Assembly: GCA_900540335.1 (NCBI GenBank)
Contig: UQFC01000002.1
Span: 1 to 62,926, forward strand
Direction: 5' to 3'
From: an uncultured Clostridium sp.
GTDB lineage: Bacteria > Bacillota > Clostridia > Lachnospirales > Lachnospiraceae
Length of the DNA stretch: 62,926 nucleotides
Positions 1 to 7,949 of the stretch are shown here, one piece after another. Every line of letters starts with the position of its first letter. Position 1 is the stretch's first letter. The notes beneath the pieces are model-generated. The model was not told the origin of the DNA and searched no databases. It was given only the letters and a program-made list of their open reading frames with translations. A program made the translations under genes and the position numbers.

Positions 1-605
1 TTATTTGCTATGCCCTTTATTTCTTGGCTGTCTTCTACTTATTTGTTTCAAACTTTCCAGTTCCTCACAGACAAAGGGAACGCCCAGCTCTTCCTGAAAC
101 AGCTCCTTTACATGTCTGTAAAGCTTCATGGCATTGCCATAGGTCTTTTGTGCCAGATAAGCGTGAATCGTGAGTAAATATGCCTCTTCATTGTAGTAAT
201 CACAGGCAATGATTCCATATTCTTTAGACTGGCGTAATTCTCTTTGAAAATATCTGCATCTGTAATACATGGAATGTCCTGATTCCAGCGGTAGCCATAT
301 CCGGGCTCCGAAAGAATCGCCGTTTCCTCCGCTGAAATAATACCGGAATTTCTCAAAAAATTCCTCAGCTTGTGACACAGTACTTTTAAGGAATTAGAGG
401 GATTTTCTACCATTTTTTCGTCCCAGAGCATTTCATAAAGCTCATTCTTGCTGTAGCATTTATCCCGGTAATAAATCAAAAAAACCAGAAGCTTCCACAA
501 TTTATATTGCTTTTTATCAAAAGAAACAATCCTGTACCCGTCTTCTTTAAAACGCTGCAGCGATGTTTTTCCAAAAACTCTGAGATAAACGATGCCTTTC
601 TTCAT
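1..605 (-). pseudogene. Broken SARP/BTAD-type transcriptional regulator
   Basis: The first reading frame (605 down to 126) begins with a winged-helix DNA-binding domain of the OmpR/SARP kind (about residues 5-110, with a typical LWKLLVFLIYYRDKC helix and a PGYGYRW wing) and then enters a bacterial transcriptional activation domain at DADIFKENYASLKN. The C-terminal half of that domain (NEEAYLLTIHAYL ... ELGVPF) continues only in another frame, ending at position 1. In intact BTAD regulators about 80 residues separate these two motifs; here only about 25 codons do. I infer an internal deletion of roughly 150-180 bp together with a frameshift near 200-245. It follows the purine operon on the same strand with no obvious terminator between them. 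A two-gene or frameshift-expressed reading is possible but less likely. Confidence 0.7.
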
Positions 606-673
606 ATATTTCCTGTCATCCCTTTTCTCTAAAACTTATTCCCGCAAAGTTCCAAAACTCTTCCTCACATCTT

Positions 674-1957
674 TTAAAATAACTTTGTTCCTGCAACGTA
701 TTTTGCGTAAATCTCCCTCTCGTCAGAGAAATAAATCATACGCTCCAGCCTTTGCTGCACAGTCAGCTCCTGCGGATGCTTCAATCTCGTATCATCCAGG
801 ACAACAATATCTGCTTCATATCCCGGTTCAAAGCTTCCCACCTGACCAAAGAATGCTCCGCCGCCCTTTGTTGCCATATAAAATACTTCCGGCGCTGTCA
901 AGGGCTTCAAAGAATCATCCAGCAATCTCCAGCGAAGCTTTGATGCCTGAATTGCGTGTGCCATGGCTGTAAATAAATTCTCCGTTGCACCTCCGGCAAC
1001 ATCGCTTCCAATTCCTACATCCAGCTTCCTGTCAAGATAGGTTCGAACAGGCGCTGCTCCGGAGGACAGGTTCATATTGGATTCCGGACAATGCGCAATA
1101 AATACGCCATTTTCCTTCATCCGTTCAATTTCTCTCTCATCGGAATGTACGCAGTGAGCCATGACTGTTTTGCACTCTTTTCCGAATAAACCGAACTGAT
1201 CATACGCATCTCCATAAAACGCGGAATCCGGACATAATTCCTGCACCCAGGAAATCTCGCCAAAATTCTCTGACAAATGGGACTGCATCTGCAGCTGATA
1301 TTTCAGCTGAATGGATTTCAGCTTTTTCATCAGTTCATCCGTACAGCTTGGAATAAAGCGAGGGGTCAGAATCGGCTTTATTCTCCTGTAATTCCGCTCC
1401 GCCGCCTCTTCCAGCCATTTTATGGTTTCCTCTGCCGATTCCTCCGTTGTCTCAACCAGATATTCCGGAGAATTCCGATCCATGTTGACCTTTCCCACCA
1501 TTGCAGAAAGGCCGGATTCCTCTAATAAATCCATTAATAACAACGTGGATTCTCTATGGATTGTAGCAAAGATACACGCTCTTGTTGTTGCTCCCTGCCT
1601 CATGTTTTCCACAAAAATTCTGTACGCTTTTTCCGCATATTCCAAATCCCTGTATTTGGACTCTTCCGGAAATGTATTCGTATTCAGCCAGTCCAGTAAT
1701 TCCATATCCATTCCCAGACCTCTGAATGCATACTGCGGCGCATGCACATGTAAATCCACCAGTCCCGGAATAATCAGCCGTTCCTCATAATCCTCAATCG
1801 GGATATCCCTGTATTCCTCAGGAAGCTCCTCATATACGCCTTTTATCTCGTTCCCCTCATAAACCAGGAACCCGTTTTCGCAAATCTCCAGCACATCCGG
1901 AGTTTTACTGTATACAATATTTCCTTTTAATCCACGCAATACCTGTTCTGTTTTCAT
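674..1957 (-). CDS. guaD: Guanine deaminase
   Basis: Amidohydrolase-superfamily enzyme of 427 residues that hydrolyses guanine to xanthine and ammonia in the cytoplasm. Visible motifs are PGLVDLHVHAP (metal-binding His70/His72), RFIPSC near 200, SHLSEN (His227), MAHCVHS (His268), HCPESNMN near 290 and GSDVAGG (catalytic Asp near 319); together these are diagnostic of guanine deaminases rather than generic cytosine or atrazine-type deaminases. Length is normal for the family. It lies 18 bp downstream of a purine permease on the same strand, and both should be controlled by the guanine-type riboswitch upstream of the permease. Its ribosome binding site is weak (AGGCAGG), so coupling to the upstream gene is likely. 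Confidence 0.93.
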   Translation of the reverse strand: MKTEQVLRGLKGNIVYSKTPDVLEICENGFLVYEGNEIKGVYEELPEEYRDIPIEDYEERLIIPGLVDLHVHAPQYAFRGLGMDMELLDWLNTNTFPEESKYRDLEYAEKAYRIFVENMRQGATTRACIFATIHRESTLLLMDLLEESGLSAMVGKVNMDRNSPEYLVETTEESAEETIKWLEEAAERNYRRIKPILTPRFIPSCTDELMKKLKSIQLKYQLQMQSHLSENFGEISWVQELCPDSAFYGDAYDQFGLFGKECKTVMAHCVHSDEREIERMKENGVFIAHCPESNMNLSSGAAPVRTYLDRKLDVGIGSDVAGGATENLFTAMAHAIQASKLRWRLLDDSLKPLTAPEVFYMATKGGGAFFGQVGSFEPGYEADIVVLDDTRLKHPQELTVQQRLERMIYFSDEREIYAKYVAGTKLF

Positions 1958-1975
1958 AAAATTCGCCTGCCTTTT

Positions 1976-3394
1976 TTAGCCCAATGTCATAAATGCGTAT
2001 CTTAAAATAAATACAATGGAGATAATCCATGTTAAGACTTTGATGTCATTTGCTTTTCCGGTAAATAATTTGATAATGCAGTACATGATCAAACCAACTG
2101 CTACACCATTTGCGATAGAATAGGTAAATGGCATAAATACAACGGTACAGAATGCCGGCAAAGCATTTGACATATCGCTGAAATCTACGTCCTTGATGTT
2201 GCTGAGCATTAAAATTCCAACAAAAATCAGAGCCGGTGCTGTTGCTGCTCCGGGAACGATTCCTACGATAGGTGCAAAAATAATAGCTCCAAGGAATAAT
2301 ACTGCTGTAACCAGACTTGTCATACCGGTTCTTCCGCCGGCTGCAATACCTGCACTTGATTCTACAACGGTTGTAACGGTAGAGGTACCTACCATAGCGC
2401 CTGCTGCTGTTGAAATAGCATCAGACATCAGGGCCTCTTTCATGTGAATAATCTCGCCGTCTTTATCAATCATTCCAGACTGCTTTGCCGCTCCCATAAG
2501 TGTTCCTATGGAGTCAAACATATTTACAAGAGAGAAACTCAGCACAAGCATAAACACGGTCAGACAGGTACTGATCGCATTTTCTCCGGCAAACAGTCCT
2601 GCAAAATCCATTTTTAAGAAAGATACCTCTGCGAAGTCGCGAAATTTTGCTCCGATATTCATATCAAATGCAGAGAGCTTTGTTACGCCAAGAGGAATAC
2701 CTGCCACGGTTGCTGCAACAATACCATAAAGGATTGCGCCCTTTACATTTCGTGCATACAGAACACCAATTACAATCAGACCAATCAGAGCAACGAGAGC
2801 TCCGCAAATCAGCTGGATATTTCCTTCTTCCATTCTCCACTGGGCAAAGTCAACCATGCTGACAAGAGTTGCTGAATTGCCGACAACCAGACCTGAGTTT
2901 TTCAGACCGATAATCGTAATAAACAAGCCGATACCTGGTGTAATTGCCAGTTTTACTGCATCGGGAATGGAACGGATAATCGCTTCTCTAAGTCCGACTG
3001 CTGTAATTAAAATAAAGAATACACCGGAAATAAATACGACAACCAGCGCTTCATTGTAGCTGTAGCCCATTCCCAGTACCACTGTATAGGCAAAAAACGC
3101 ATTCAATCCCATTCCGGGCGCCTGCGCAAATGGAACCTTTGCATAGAGCGCACATAGAATCGTACCAATAAAAGCGCCGATACAGGTACCGATAAATACA
3201 CCGTTTGAAATCTTGCCTGCCATGACAGCATCACCCATAATCATATAGGGATCTGCCAGAATTTGCGGATTCAAAATAAGAATATAGGCTATGGTAATAA
3301 ATGTTGTTACACCTGCCAGAATCTCGATTCTCATTGAAGAGCCATTTTTTAAAATCCCAAAAAAACGTTCAAAAAAACCATCCTTTTTTTCCAT
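1976..3394 (-). CDS. NCS2-family guanine/hypoxanthine permease (AzgA/PbuG type)
   Basis: Multi-spanning membrane transporter of about 472 residues that imports a purine base with a cation. The N-terminal block (RIEILAGVTTFITIAYI), the PGMGLNAFFAYTV segment, the TPGIGLFITIIGL segment and the VGTSTVTTVVESSAGIAAGGRTG segment are characteristic of the AzgA/PbuG branch of NCS2. The start at 3394 is preferred over the longer frame (to 3484) because the family block follows it directly and AGTGAGG lies upstream. It is first in an operon with guanine deaminase, behind a guanine-type riboswitch, which supports guanine and/or hypoxanthine as substrate. Confidence 0.9.
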   Translation of the reverse strand: MEKKDGFFERFFGILKNGSSMRIEILAGVTTFITIAYILILNPQILADPYMIMGDAVMAGKISNGVFIGTCIGAFIGTILCALYAKVPFAQAPGMGLNAFFAYTVVLGMGYSYNEALVVVFISGVFFILITAVGLREAIIRSIPDAVKLAITPGIGLFITIIGLKNSGLVVGNSATLVSMVDFAQWRMEEGNIQLICGALVALIGLIVIGVLYARNVKGAILYGIVAATVAGIPLGVTKLSAFDMNIGAKFRDFAEVSFLKMDFAGLFAGENAISTCLTVFMLVLSFSLVNMFDSIGTLMGAAKQSGMIDKDGEIIHMKEALMSDAISTAAGAMVGTSTVTTVVESSAGIAAGGRTGMTSLVTAVLFLGAIIFAPIVGIVPGAATAPALIFVGILMLSNIKDVDFSDMSNALPAFCTVVFMPFTYSIANGVAVGLIMYCIIKLFTGKANDIKVLTWIISIVFILRYAFMTLG

Positions 3395-3608
3395 TACTAC
3401 ATAATCCTCACTTTCAAAAAATTTCTGCCGCCTTGTGTAACAGACCTTCCCTCTGCAGCAGGAAAATCCCTCTCGCCTGGCCACGACTTTTTTTGATATC
3501 TCTCTTTTTGCCGCATTGATCTATATGATATCTTCATCTTTTGTTTCTCTGAAAATGAGTACACAAACCAAGCCTTTTTTGCAACAAAAAAAGAGCAACC
3601 ACACAAGG

Positions 3609-3672
3609 TTATGTAGTCAACTCTTTACGGTAGTTGGTAGAAACACTGAGCCAATCCCCAGCATATACATAA
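3609..3672 (-). ncRNA. Purine (guanine-class) riboswitch aptamer
   Basis: Read on the minus strand, the element has a perfect 7-bp P1 stem (TTATGTA with TACATAA), the invariant loop sequence TTTCTACC, the block CCGTAAA and the 3' core TTGACTAC. These are the defining features of the xpt/pbuX purine riboswitch family. The specificity base is C (GAC, not GAT), which indicates guanine/hypoxanthine rather than adenine. Directly downstream (about 3580-3608) the RNA can fold a short hairpin (AACC/GGTT) ending in a run of seven T, a likely terminator expression platform. It would switch off the permease-deaminase operon when guanine is plentiful. The rest of the 3395-3941 gap holds the promoter and otherwise AT-rich sequence with nothing recognised. 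Confidence 0.93.
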
Positions 3673-3701
3673 TTAAGCAGTGCCTTATTCAATTAATTTG
3701 T

Positions 3702-3730
3702 ATTATAGCATTGCCTTTTTGCACTGTCTA
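3702..3730 (-). promoter_or_regulatory. Sigma-A promoter of the purine salvage operon
   Basis: On the minus strand TAGACA (-35) and TATAAT (-10) are separated by 17 bp. The predicted start lies about 25 bp upstream of the riboswitch aptamer. Confidence 0.75.
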
Positions 3731-3895
3731 TTAAGAAACTTCAACAGTTTTACCTTAATTTTTTTATGTACATCTCACAATTTTTGTATGTTTCTGCCTT
3801 GATTTTTGTGTTTTTCCATCAATTTTCTGATTTTCAACTGTTTTTTCGCCGTTTCATCCCCTGTTTTTCAAATAACCGAAAAATAACCGCGCAAA

Positions 3896-3937
3896 ACTGC
3901 AGCAGCCAGGCCGGTATTCCGGCTGCCCGCCTCTGAA
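3896..3937 (-). terminator. Possible weak terminator after the GntR gene
   Basis: A GC-rich nested hairpin (GCAGCC...GGCTGC with an inner GCCGG/CCGGC) follows the stop codon of the GntR regulator. The T-run is short (TTTT), so termination efficiency is uncertain. Confidence 0.4.
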
Positions 3938-3941
3938 AGTT

Positions 3942-4634
3942 CTACGTCAGATGCAGAGTCAGCGGCATCATCAGATGCACCAGCATCAGCTTGTAGGCCG
4001 CATCCCCTTCCCCGTTTTTCAGGCAGGAGTAAAACATTCTGTGCTCCTTCAGCGTATCCTCAGTTCTCCCCGGAATGGAAAGAGCGCCCTGGGTTGTCAG
4101 ATGAATCAGATAAAGGGAACGCTGAAACATTTTCTCAAACTCCTGGTTCCCGACATATTCGATCAGTGCCATATGAAACTGATGATCATAGTCCATAAAC
4201 TGGTTCAGCGCCGCTTTGCTGCAGGTTCCGCTCTCAAGGTTTGCACGGCTGGGACCATTCTTCCCACCGAGAATCTTTTCCTGCTTTTCCAGCAGCCGCT
4301 CCAGAACCGCCAAAAGCCGCTGTCCCTTTTTTGTCTCAATCTCTGCCGCTGCCTTATGGGCGCAGAAACCCTCAATGGCACACCGGATCTGAATGGTTTC
4401 CTCCATATCTTCCTCGCTCAGCTTCCTCAGCATAAAGCCCTTGCTGGGCACCACGGTAATGTATCCGTCCTGGCTTAAACACTGGATGGCTTCCCGCATG
4501 GGCGTTCTGGAAATACCAATCTCCGCTGACATCCTTGTCTCTGAATACAAAACATCCGGATCCAGTTTTCCGGAAAGTATCATATCCTTTAAGTATTCAT
4601 ATGCCTGTATCTGAAGCGGGCTCTTCTGTCCCAT
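3942..4634 (-). CDS. GntR-family regulator, FadR/FCD subfamily
   Basis: DNA-binding repressor of about 230 residues. Residues 5-70 form a GntR winged helix (YEYLKDMILSGKL ... ISRTPMREAIQCLSQDGYI), and the rest is an all-helical FCD ligand-binding domain with the expected histidines (for example DYDHQFHMALIEYVGN). The start at 4634 is chosen because GGAGGAAGCAGT precedes it; the longer frame to 4703 lacks such a site. It is divergent from a cyclase-family hydrolase gene, and a palindromic site sits inside that gene's promoter, so it very likely represses the 4795-6441 pair. The inducer is unknown. Confidence 0.88.
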   Translation of the reverse strand: MGQKSPLQIQAYEYLKDMILSGKLDPDVLYSETRMSAEIGISRTPMREAIQCLSQDGYITVVPSKGFMLRKLSEEDMEETIQIRCAIEGFCAHKAAAEIETKKGQRLLAVLERLLEKQEKILGGKNGPSRANLESGTCSKAALNQFMDYDHQFHMALIEYVGNQEFEKMFQRSLYLIHLTTQGALSIPGRTEDTLKEHRMFYSCLKNGEGDAAYKLMLVHLMMPLTLHLT

Positions 4635-4710
4635 ACTGCTTCCTCCTTCACCAAAATATCGCCTTTCTTTCATCTTATACGAATTTTCTTTCCAAGTCAA
4701 CAAAAAGCTC

Positions 4711-4739
4711 TTGACCGGTATACCGGTATACTGTATAAT
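4711..4739 (+). promoter_or_regulatory. Promoter with embedded GntR-type operator
   Basis: TTGACC (4711-4716) and TATAAT (4734-4739) are 17 bp apart. Two overlapping perfect palindromes fill the -35/spacer region: CCGGTATACCGG (4715-4726) and ATACCGGTAT (4720-4729). GTATAC-centred palindromes are typical of FadR/GntR-family operators, so binding of the divergently encoded regulator would block RNA polymerase. Confidence 0.8.
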
Positions 4740-4794
4740 GAAGTTTAGAGAGACTTGAAAACCTAAATTATTATATACACAGGAGGGAATTATT

Positions 4795-5484
4795 ATGGAA
4801 GCTGTTTATCAGTTAGGAAATTTAAGAGTTGTTGATTTAACAAAGGTTCTGGATCCGGCTACAGAGAGCCGCCGCTGCCATCTGATCCGTTACAACACCG
4901 GCGGTCCGATTCCGGATTACCACACTGCTCTGGATCTGACCAGCCATCTGGGAACCCACTGCGAGTGTCCTTATCACCATTTTGAAGACGGAAAATCTGT
5001 TGGAGATCTTCCTCTGACCACCTTCATGGGCCGCGCTATTTATGTAAATATCGATTTCCTGGAGCCCAACGCCCACATCAGCGCTGCTGATCTGGATCGT
5101 GCCTGCGGCGATCGTATTCAGGAAGGCGACATTGTCATTCTGGACAGCAACTGGAAATTCCCGCCCTTCACCCCGGCTACCAACAGCCCGGATGATAAGA
5201 GACTGTTTATCAATGCAGAGTCTGCATGGTGGTTCCGCGACCACAAGGTAAAATGCGTCGGCTTCGGTGACGGTGTTTCTATTGAAAACTGCGAAGAAGA
5301 TGTAAAACCCTTCCATGATATTCTGATGGAAGTAGATATTGTTTTCCTGGAGGTTTTAAAGAACCTGGAGCAGCTGTCCACAGACACCTTCTTCATGTCC
5401 TACTCTGCACTTCCCATTATCGGAGCTGATTCCTGCCCGGTACGCGCCTATGCGATTGAGGGACTGGCTGAGTTTTCCAGATAA
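4795..5484 (+). CDS. Cyclase-family metal-dependent hydrolase (kynurenine formamidase-like fold)
   Basis: Protein of 229 residues with the cyclase-family metal motif HxGTHxxxPxH, seen as HLGTHCECPYH at residues 51-61. The acidic position in the usual HxGTHxDxP pattern is Glu here. Family members hydrolyse cyclic amides or arylformamides (isatin hydrolase, kynurenine formamidase, cyclic imide/lactone-type substrates); the substrate cannot be told from sequence. Good ribosome binding site (AGGAGGGAATTATT). It is followed 36 bp later by a ketopantoate-reductase-like gene, and both are probably repressed by the divergent GntR protein. Confidence 0.85.
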   Translation: MEAVYQLGNLRVVDLTKVLDPATESRRCHLIRYNTGGPIPDYHTALDLTSHLGTHCECPYHHFEDGKSVGDLPLTTFMGRAIYVNIDFLEPNAHISAADLDRACGDRIQEGDIVILDSNWKFPPFTPATNSPDDKRLFINAESAWWFRDHKVKCVGFGDGVSIENCEEDVKPFHDILMEVDIVFLEVLKNLEQLSTDTFFMSYSALPIIGADSCPVRAYAIEGLAEFSR

Positions 5485-5520
5485 ACATATCAAGCCCTTT
5501 TCAGAAAGAAGGAACCATTT

Positions 5521-6441
5521 ATGAAAATTGCTGTTATCGGCGCCGGAGCCATGGGCTCCATTTACGGCGGTCATTTATCTCTTCAGAATGAGGTCTGGCT
5601 GGTTGACACAAACCGGGAGGTTGTAGAACATATTCAGAAAAACGGTCTGATTCTTCAGGAAAACGGTCAGGACATTACCTACCATCCTTCTGCTGTTACC
5701 TCAGCAGAAGGTCTTCCCCATATGGATCTGGTGATTCTGTTTGTGAAGGCTCTGTATTCCCAGTCAGCTCTTTCTGCCAACCGGGAACTCATCGGCCCGG
5801 ACACCTTTCTGATGACCCTTCAGAACGGCTCCGGTCATGAAGATATTCTGTCAGAATTTGTTCCGGCAGATCACATTATTATTGGAACCACAGAGGATAA
5901 CGGAGCTGTCCTTGCTGCCGGTCATGTGCGCCGGGGCGGCACTGGAAAAACAAATATCGGCATGCCTGCCGGAGATCCCGGCGGATTTCTTCCAAAGGTT
6001 AAGGAAACCCTGGATGCCTGCGGATTTCAGGGACAGATTCATTCCAACATCCAGCAGCTTATCTGGGACAAGCTTTTTACCAACGTATCTTTAAGCGCAT
6101 TAACCGGAGTCCTTCAGGTTCCCATGGGCTTTATCGCATCTGATGAATATGCCTGGTCTATTGCTGAAAAGCTGATTCAGGAGGCTGCTGCCGTTGCCCG
6201 CGGTCTGGGACTTCAGGCTGATGAAAAGGCCATTGCAGAAAAGGTGCGCCTTACCTCCCTTAATTCTCCGGAGGGCATTACTTCTATCTGCGCTGATTTA
6301 AAGGCAGGACGAAAGACTGAGGTAAATACCATCAGCGGTTCTGTGGTACGGGCCTCCAAAAAGTGCGGCGTTCCTGCTCCAACCCATCAGTTGATAGTGG
6401 AGCTGATTCACGCTATGGAAGATCGAAACAGAAAAGTGTGA
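5521..6441 (+). CDS. Ketopantoate reductase-family NAD(P)H oxidoreductase (ApbA/PanE)
   Basis: Protein of 306 residues. The N-terminus has the Rossmann motif GAGAMGS (7-13). The internal Lys of the VKALYSQ block, the QNGSGHEDIL block and the C-terminal substrate domain with LIWDKLFTNVSLSALTG match the PanE/ApbA family. The family reduces 2-ketopantoate or similar 2-keto acids. Because it is in an operon with a cyclase-family hydrolase under a GntR regulator and no other pantothenate genes are near, I would not assign it firmly to coenzyme A synthesis; a catabolic paralogue is equally plausible. Confidence 0.85.
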   Translation: MKIAVIGAGAMGSIYGGHLSLQNEVWLVDTNREVVEHIQKNGLILQENGQDITYHPSAVTSAEGLPHMDLVILFVKALYSQSALSANRELIGPDTFLMTLQNGSGHEDILSEFVPADHIIIGTTEDNGAVLAAGHVRRGGTGKTNIGMPAGDPGGFLPKVKETLDACGFQGQIHSNIQQLIWDKLFTNVSLSALTGVLQVPMGFIASDEYAWSIAEKLIQEAAAVARGLGLQADEKAIAEKVRLTSLNSPEGITSICADLKAGRKTEVNTISGSVVRASKKCGVPAPTHQLIVELIHAMEDRNRKV

Positions 6442-6524
6442 TCTGCGGCAGAAAAAACACTTGTAATTTCCTCCCAATAATGCTACCATGATAGGCATTA
6501 CGAACATTTTCGGGAGGAATACCT

Positions 6525-7532
6525 ATGGCACTGATTATACCGGAAAACTATAATCCCCACCTTTCTGTCCGTCAGACTCAGGAGGCGATCAAATACATTC
6601 GAGATACCTTTCAGAGAGAGCTTGGAAAAGAAATGCATCTGGAGCGTATTTCCGCACCTCTTTTTGTAGAAAAATCAAGCGGACTTAACGATGATTTAAG
6701 CGGCGTTGAGCGTCCTGTACAGTTTGATCTTGCATCTATGCCGGGAGAGACTGTGGAGGTTGTCCATTCTCTGGCAAAATGGAAGCGTATGGCATTAAAG
6801 ACCTACGGATTCCAGCCGGGCGAAGGCCTTTATACCAATATGAACGCTATCCGCCGGGATGAGGAGCTTGACAATCTTCATTCCTGCTATGTGGATCAGT
6901 GGGACTGGGAAAAGGTCATCACCAGAGAGGAACGGACTGTGGAAACTCTTCAGGAAACCGTCCGGACTATTTTCAAGGTGATTAAGCATATGCAGCATGA
7001 GGTATGGTACAAGTACCCGGAAGCCGCAAAACGCCTTCCCAGTGACATTACCTTTGTTACCACTCAGGAGCTGGAGGATCGCTGGCCTGACAAATCACCC
7101 AAGGAACGTGAGAATCTCATTACCCAGGAACACGGCTGCGTTTTCCTGATGAAAATCGGAGACAAGCTGAAAAGCGGGGAACCTCATGACGGACGGGCGC
7201 CGGACTATGATGACTGGCAGTTAAACGGCGATATCCTGTTCTGGTTTGAGAAGCTGGGCTGTGCTCTGGAAATCTCCAGCATGGGAATCCGTGTAGATGA
7301 AAAATCTCTGGCAGAGCAGTTAAAGAAGGCCGGCTGTGAGGAGCGCAAAGAGCTTCCCTACCACAAGATGCTCTTAAACGGCGAACTGCCCTGTACCATT
7401 GGCGGCGGTATCGGACAGTCCCGTCTCTGTATGCTTCTTCTGGATCGCGTTCATGTCGGCGAGGTTCAGGCAAGCATCTGGCCGGAAGACATGAGAAAAA
7501 CATGCCGTGACCACAATATTATTCTGCTGTAA
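6525..7532 (+). CDS. asnA: Aspartate-ammonia ligase (asparagine synthetase A)
   Basis: Cytoplasmic AMP-forming, ammonia-dependent asparagine synthetase of 335 residues, normal for AsnA and of class II aminoacyl-tRNA-synthetase fold. Recognisable segments are VRQTQEAIKYIRDTFQREL near the start, SGLNDDLSGVERPV, YTNMNAIRRDEELDNLHS, VDQWDWEKVI, LEISSMGIRVDE and the C-terminal GGGIGQSRLCMLLL. A GGGAGGAAT ribosome binding site precedes the ATG. A strong terminator follows. No T-box was recognised in the short 84-bp upstream gap. Confidence 0.97.
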   Translation: MALIIPENYNPHLSVRQTQEAIKYIRDTFQRELGKEMHLERISAPLFVEKSSGLNDDLSGVERPVQFDLASMPGETVEVVHSLAKWKRMALKTYGFQPGEGLYTNMNAIRRDEELDNLHSCYVDQWDWEKVITREERTVETLQETVRTIFKVIKHMQHEVWYKYPEAAKRLPSDITFVTTQELEDRWPDKSPKERENLITQEHGCVFLMKIGDKLKSGEPHDGRAPDYDDWQLNGDILFWFEKLGCALEISSMGIRVDEKSLAEQLKKAGCEERKELPYHKMLLNGELPCTIGGGIGQSRLCMLLLDRVHVGEVQASIWPEDMRKTCRDHNIILL

Positions 7533-7567
7533 TATCCCGGATTCCGGGACTTTGTCTGCAGACTTCA

Positions 7568-7600
7568 GGCGGTATTCTTCGGAATACCGCCTTATTTTTA
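7568..7600 (+). terminator. Rho-independent terminator after asnA
   Basis: GGCGGTATTC and GAATACCGCC form a perfect 10-bp stem around a TTCG tetraloop-like turn, followed by TTATTTTTA. Confidence 0.93.
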
Positions 7601-7609
7601 TTGCATGAC

Positions 7610-7635
7610 GCTCCTTGCGGAGCTCATTTTTATTT
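7610..7635 (+). terminator. Second weak terminator-like hairpin
   Basis: GCTCC-TTGC-GGAGC followed by TCATTTTTATTTT. It may back up the asnA terminator. Confidence 0.5.
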
Positions 7636-7720
7636 TAAAGAGGGTATTTTCTTATGAATCAAAAATATTTTTGTTAGATATTAACAATTTTATTTTGATT
7701 TATTCTGCAATTATTGACAA

Positions 7721-7749
7721 TTGCCACAATCTCCATTCCTTGTTATAAT
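7721..7749 (+). promoter_or_regulatory. Promoter of the SsnA/purine permease operon
   Basis: TTGCCA (7721-7726) and TATAAT (7744-7749) with 17-bp spacing. A nearby TTGACA at 7714 is too far (24 bp) to be the partner. The predicted start near 7756 gives a leader of about 195 nt. Confidence 0.7.
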
Positions 7750-7755
7750 TTTACC

Positions 7756-7949
7756 AGAATCATTGTTCTTTGACAAAATCATATCTATATAGCTGTCTAA
7801 AACATAGCTGGATCCACGCGGCATACGGGCGTATCCTATATGCGCTCTGATATGAGGTGTCTCGTGAGCACCTTTCACCGCCAGCAGTATACCAGTCATA
7901 TAGTCATGAAGTACAGATGATTTTCACTTTATCAACGGAGGTATTTGGG
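7756..7949 (+). ncRNA. Structured leader of the ssnA-like operon, candidate cis-regulatory RNA
   Basis: The long leader has a perfect long-range pairing TCATATC (7779-7785) with GATATGA (7849-7855) that closes a domain containing a GCATA/TATGC helix (7821-7825/7839-7843). A hairpin AGGTG/CACCT follows at about 7855-7873. This is far longer and more structured than the other leaders in the window. A conserved RNA called the ssnA motif has been reported upstream of ssnA genes in Firmicutes; I recall its existence but not its consensus, so this assignment is an inference from context and visible pairing. It is not a canonical purine riboswitch, because TTTCTACC and CCGTAAA are absent. Confidence 0.5.

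Noticed and set aside
6442..6524. T-box or other riboswitch before asnA
   Set aside because: The gap is only 83 bp and no T-box core sequence or specifier stem was seen.
7714..7749. TTGACA at 7714 as -35 of the ssnA promoter
   Set aside because: Spacing to TATAAT would be 24 bp; TTGCCA at 7721 gives 17 bp.
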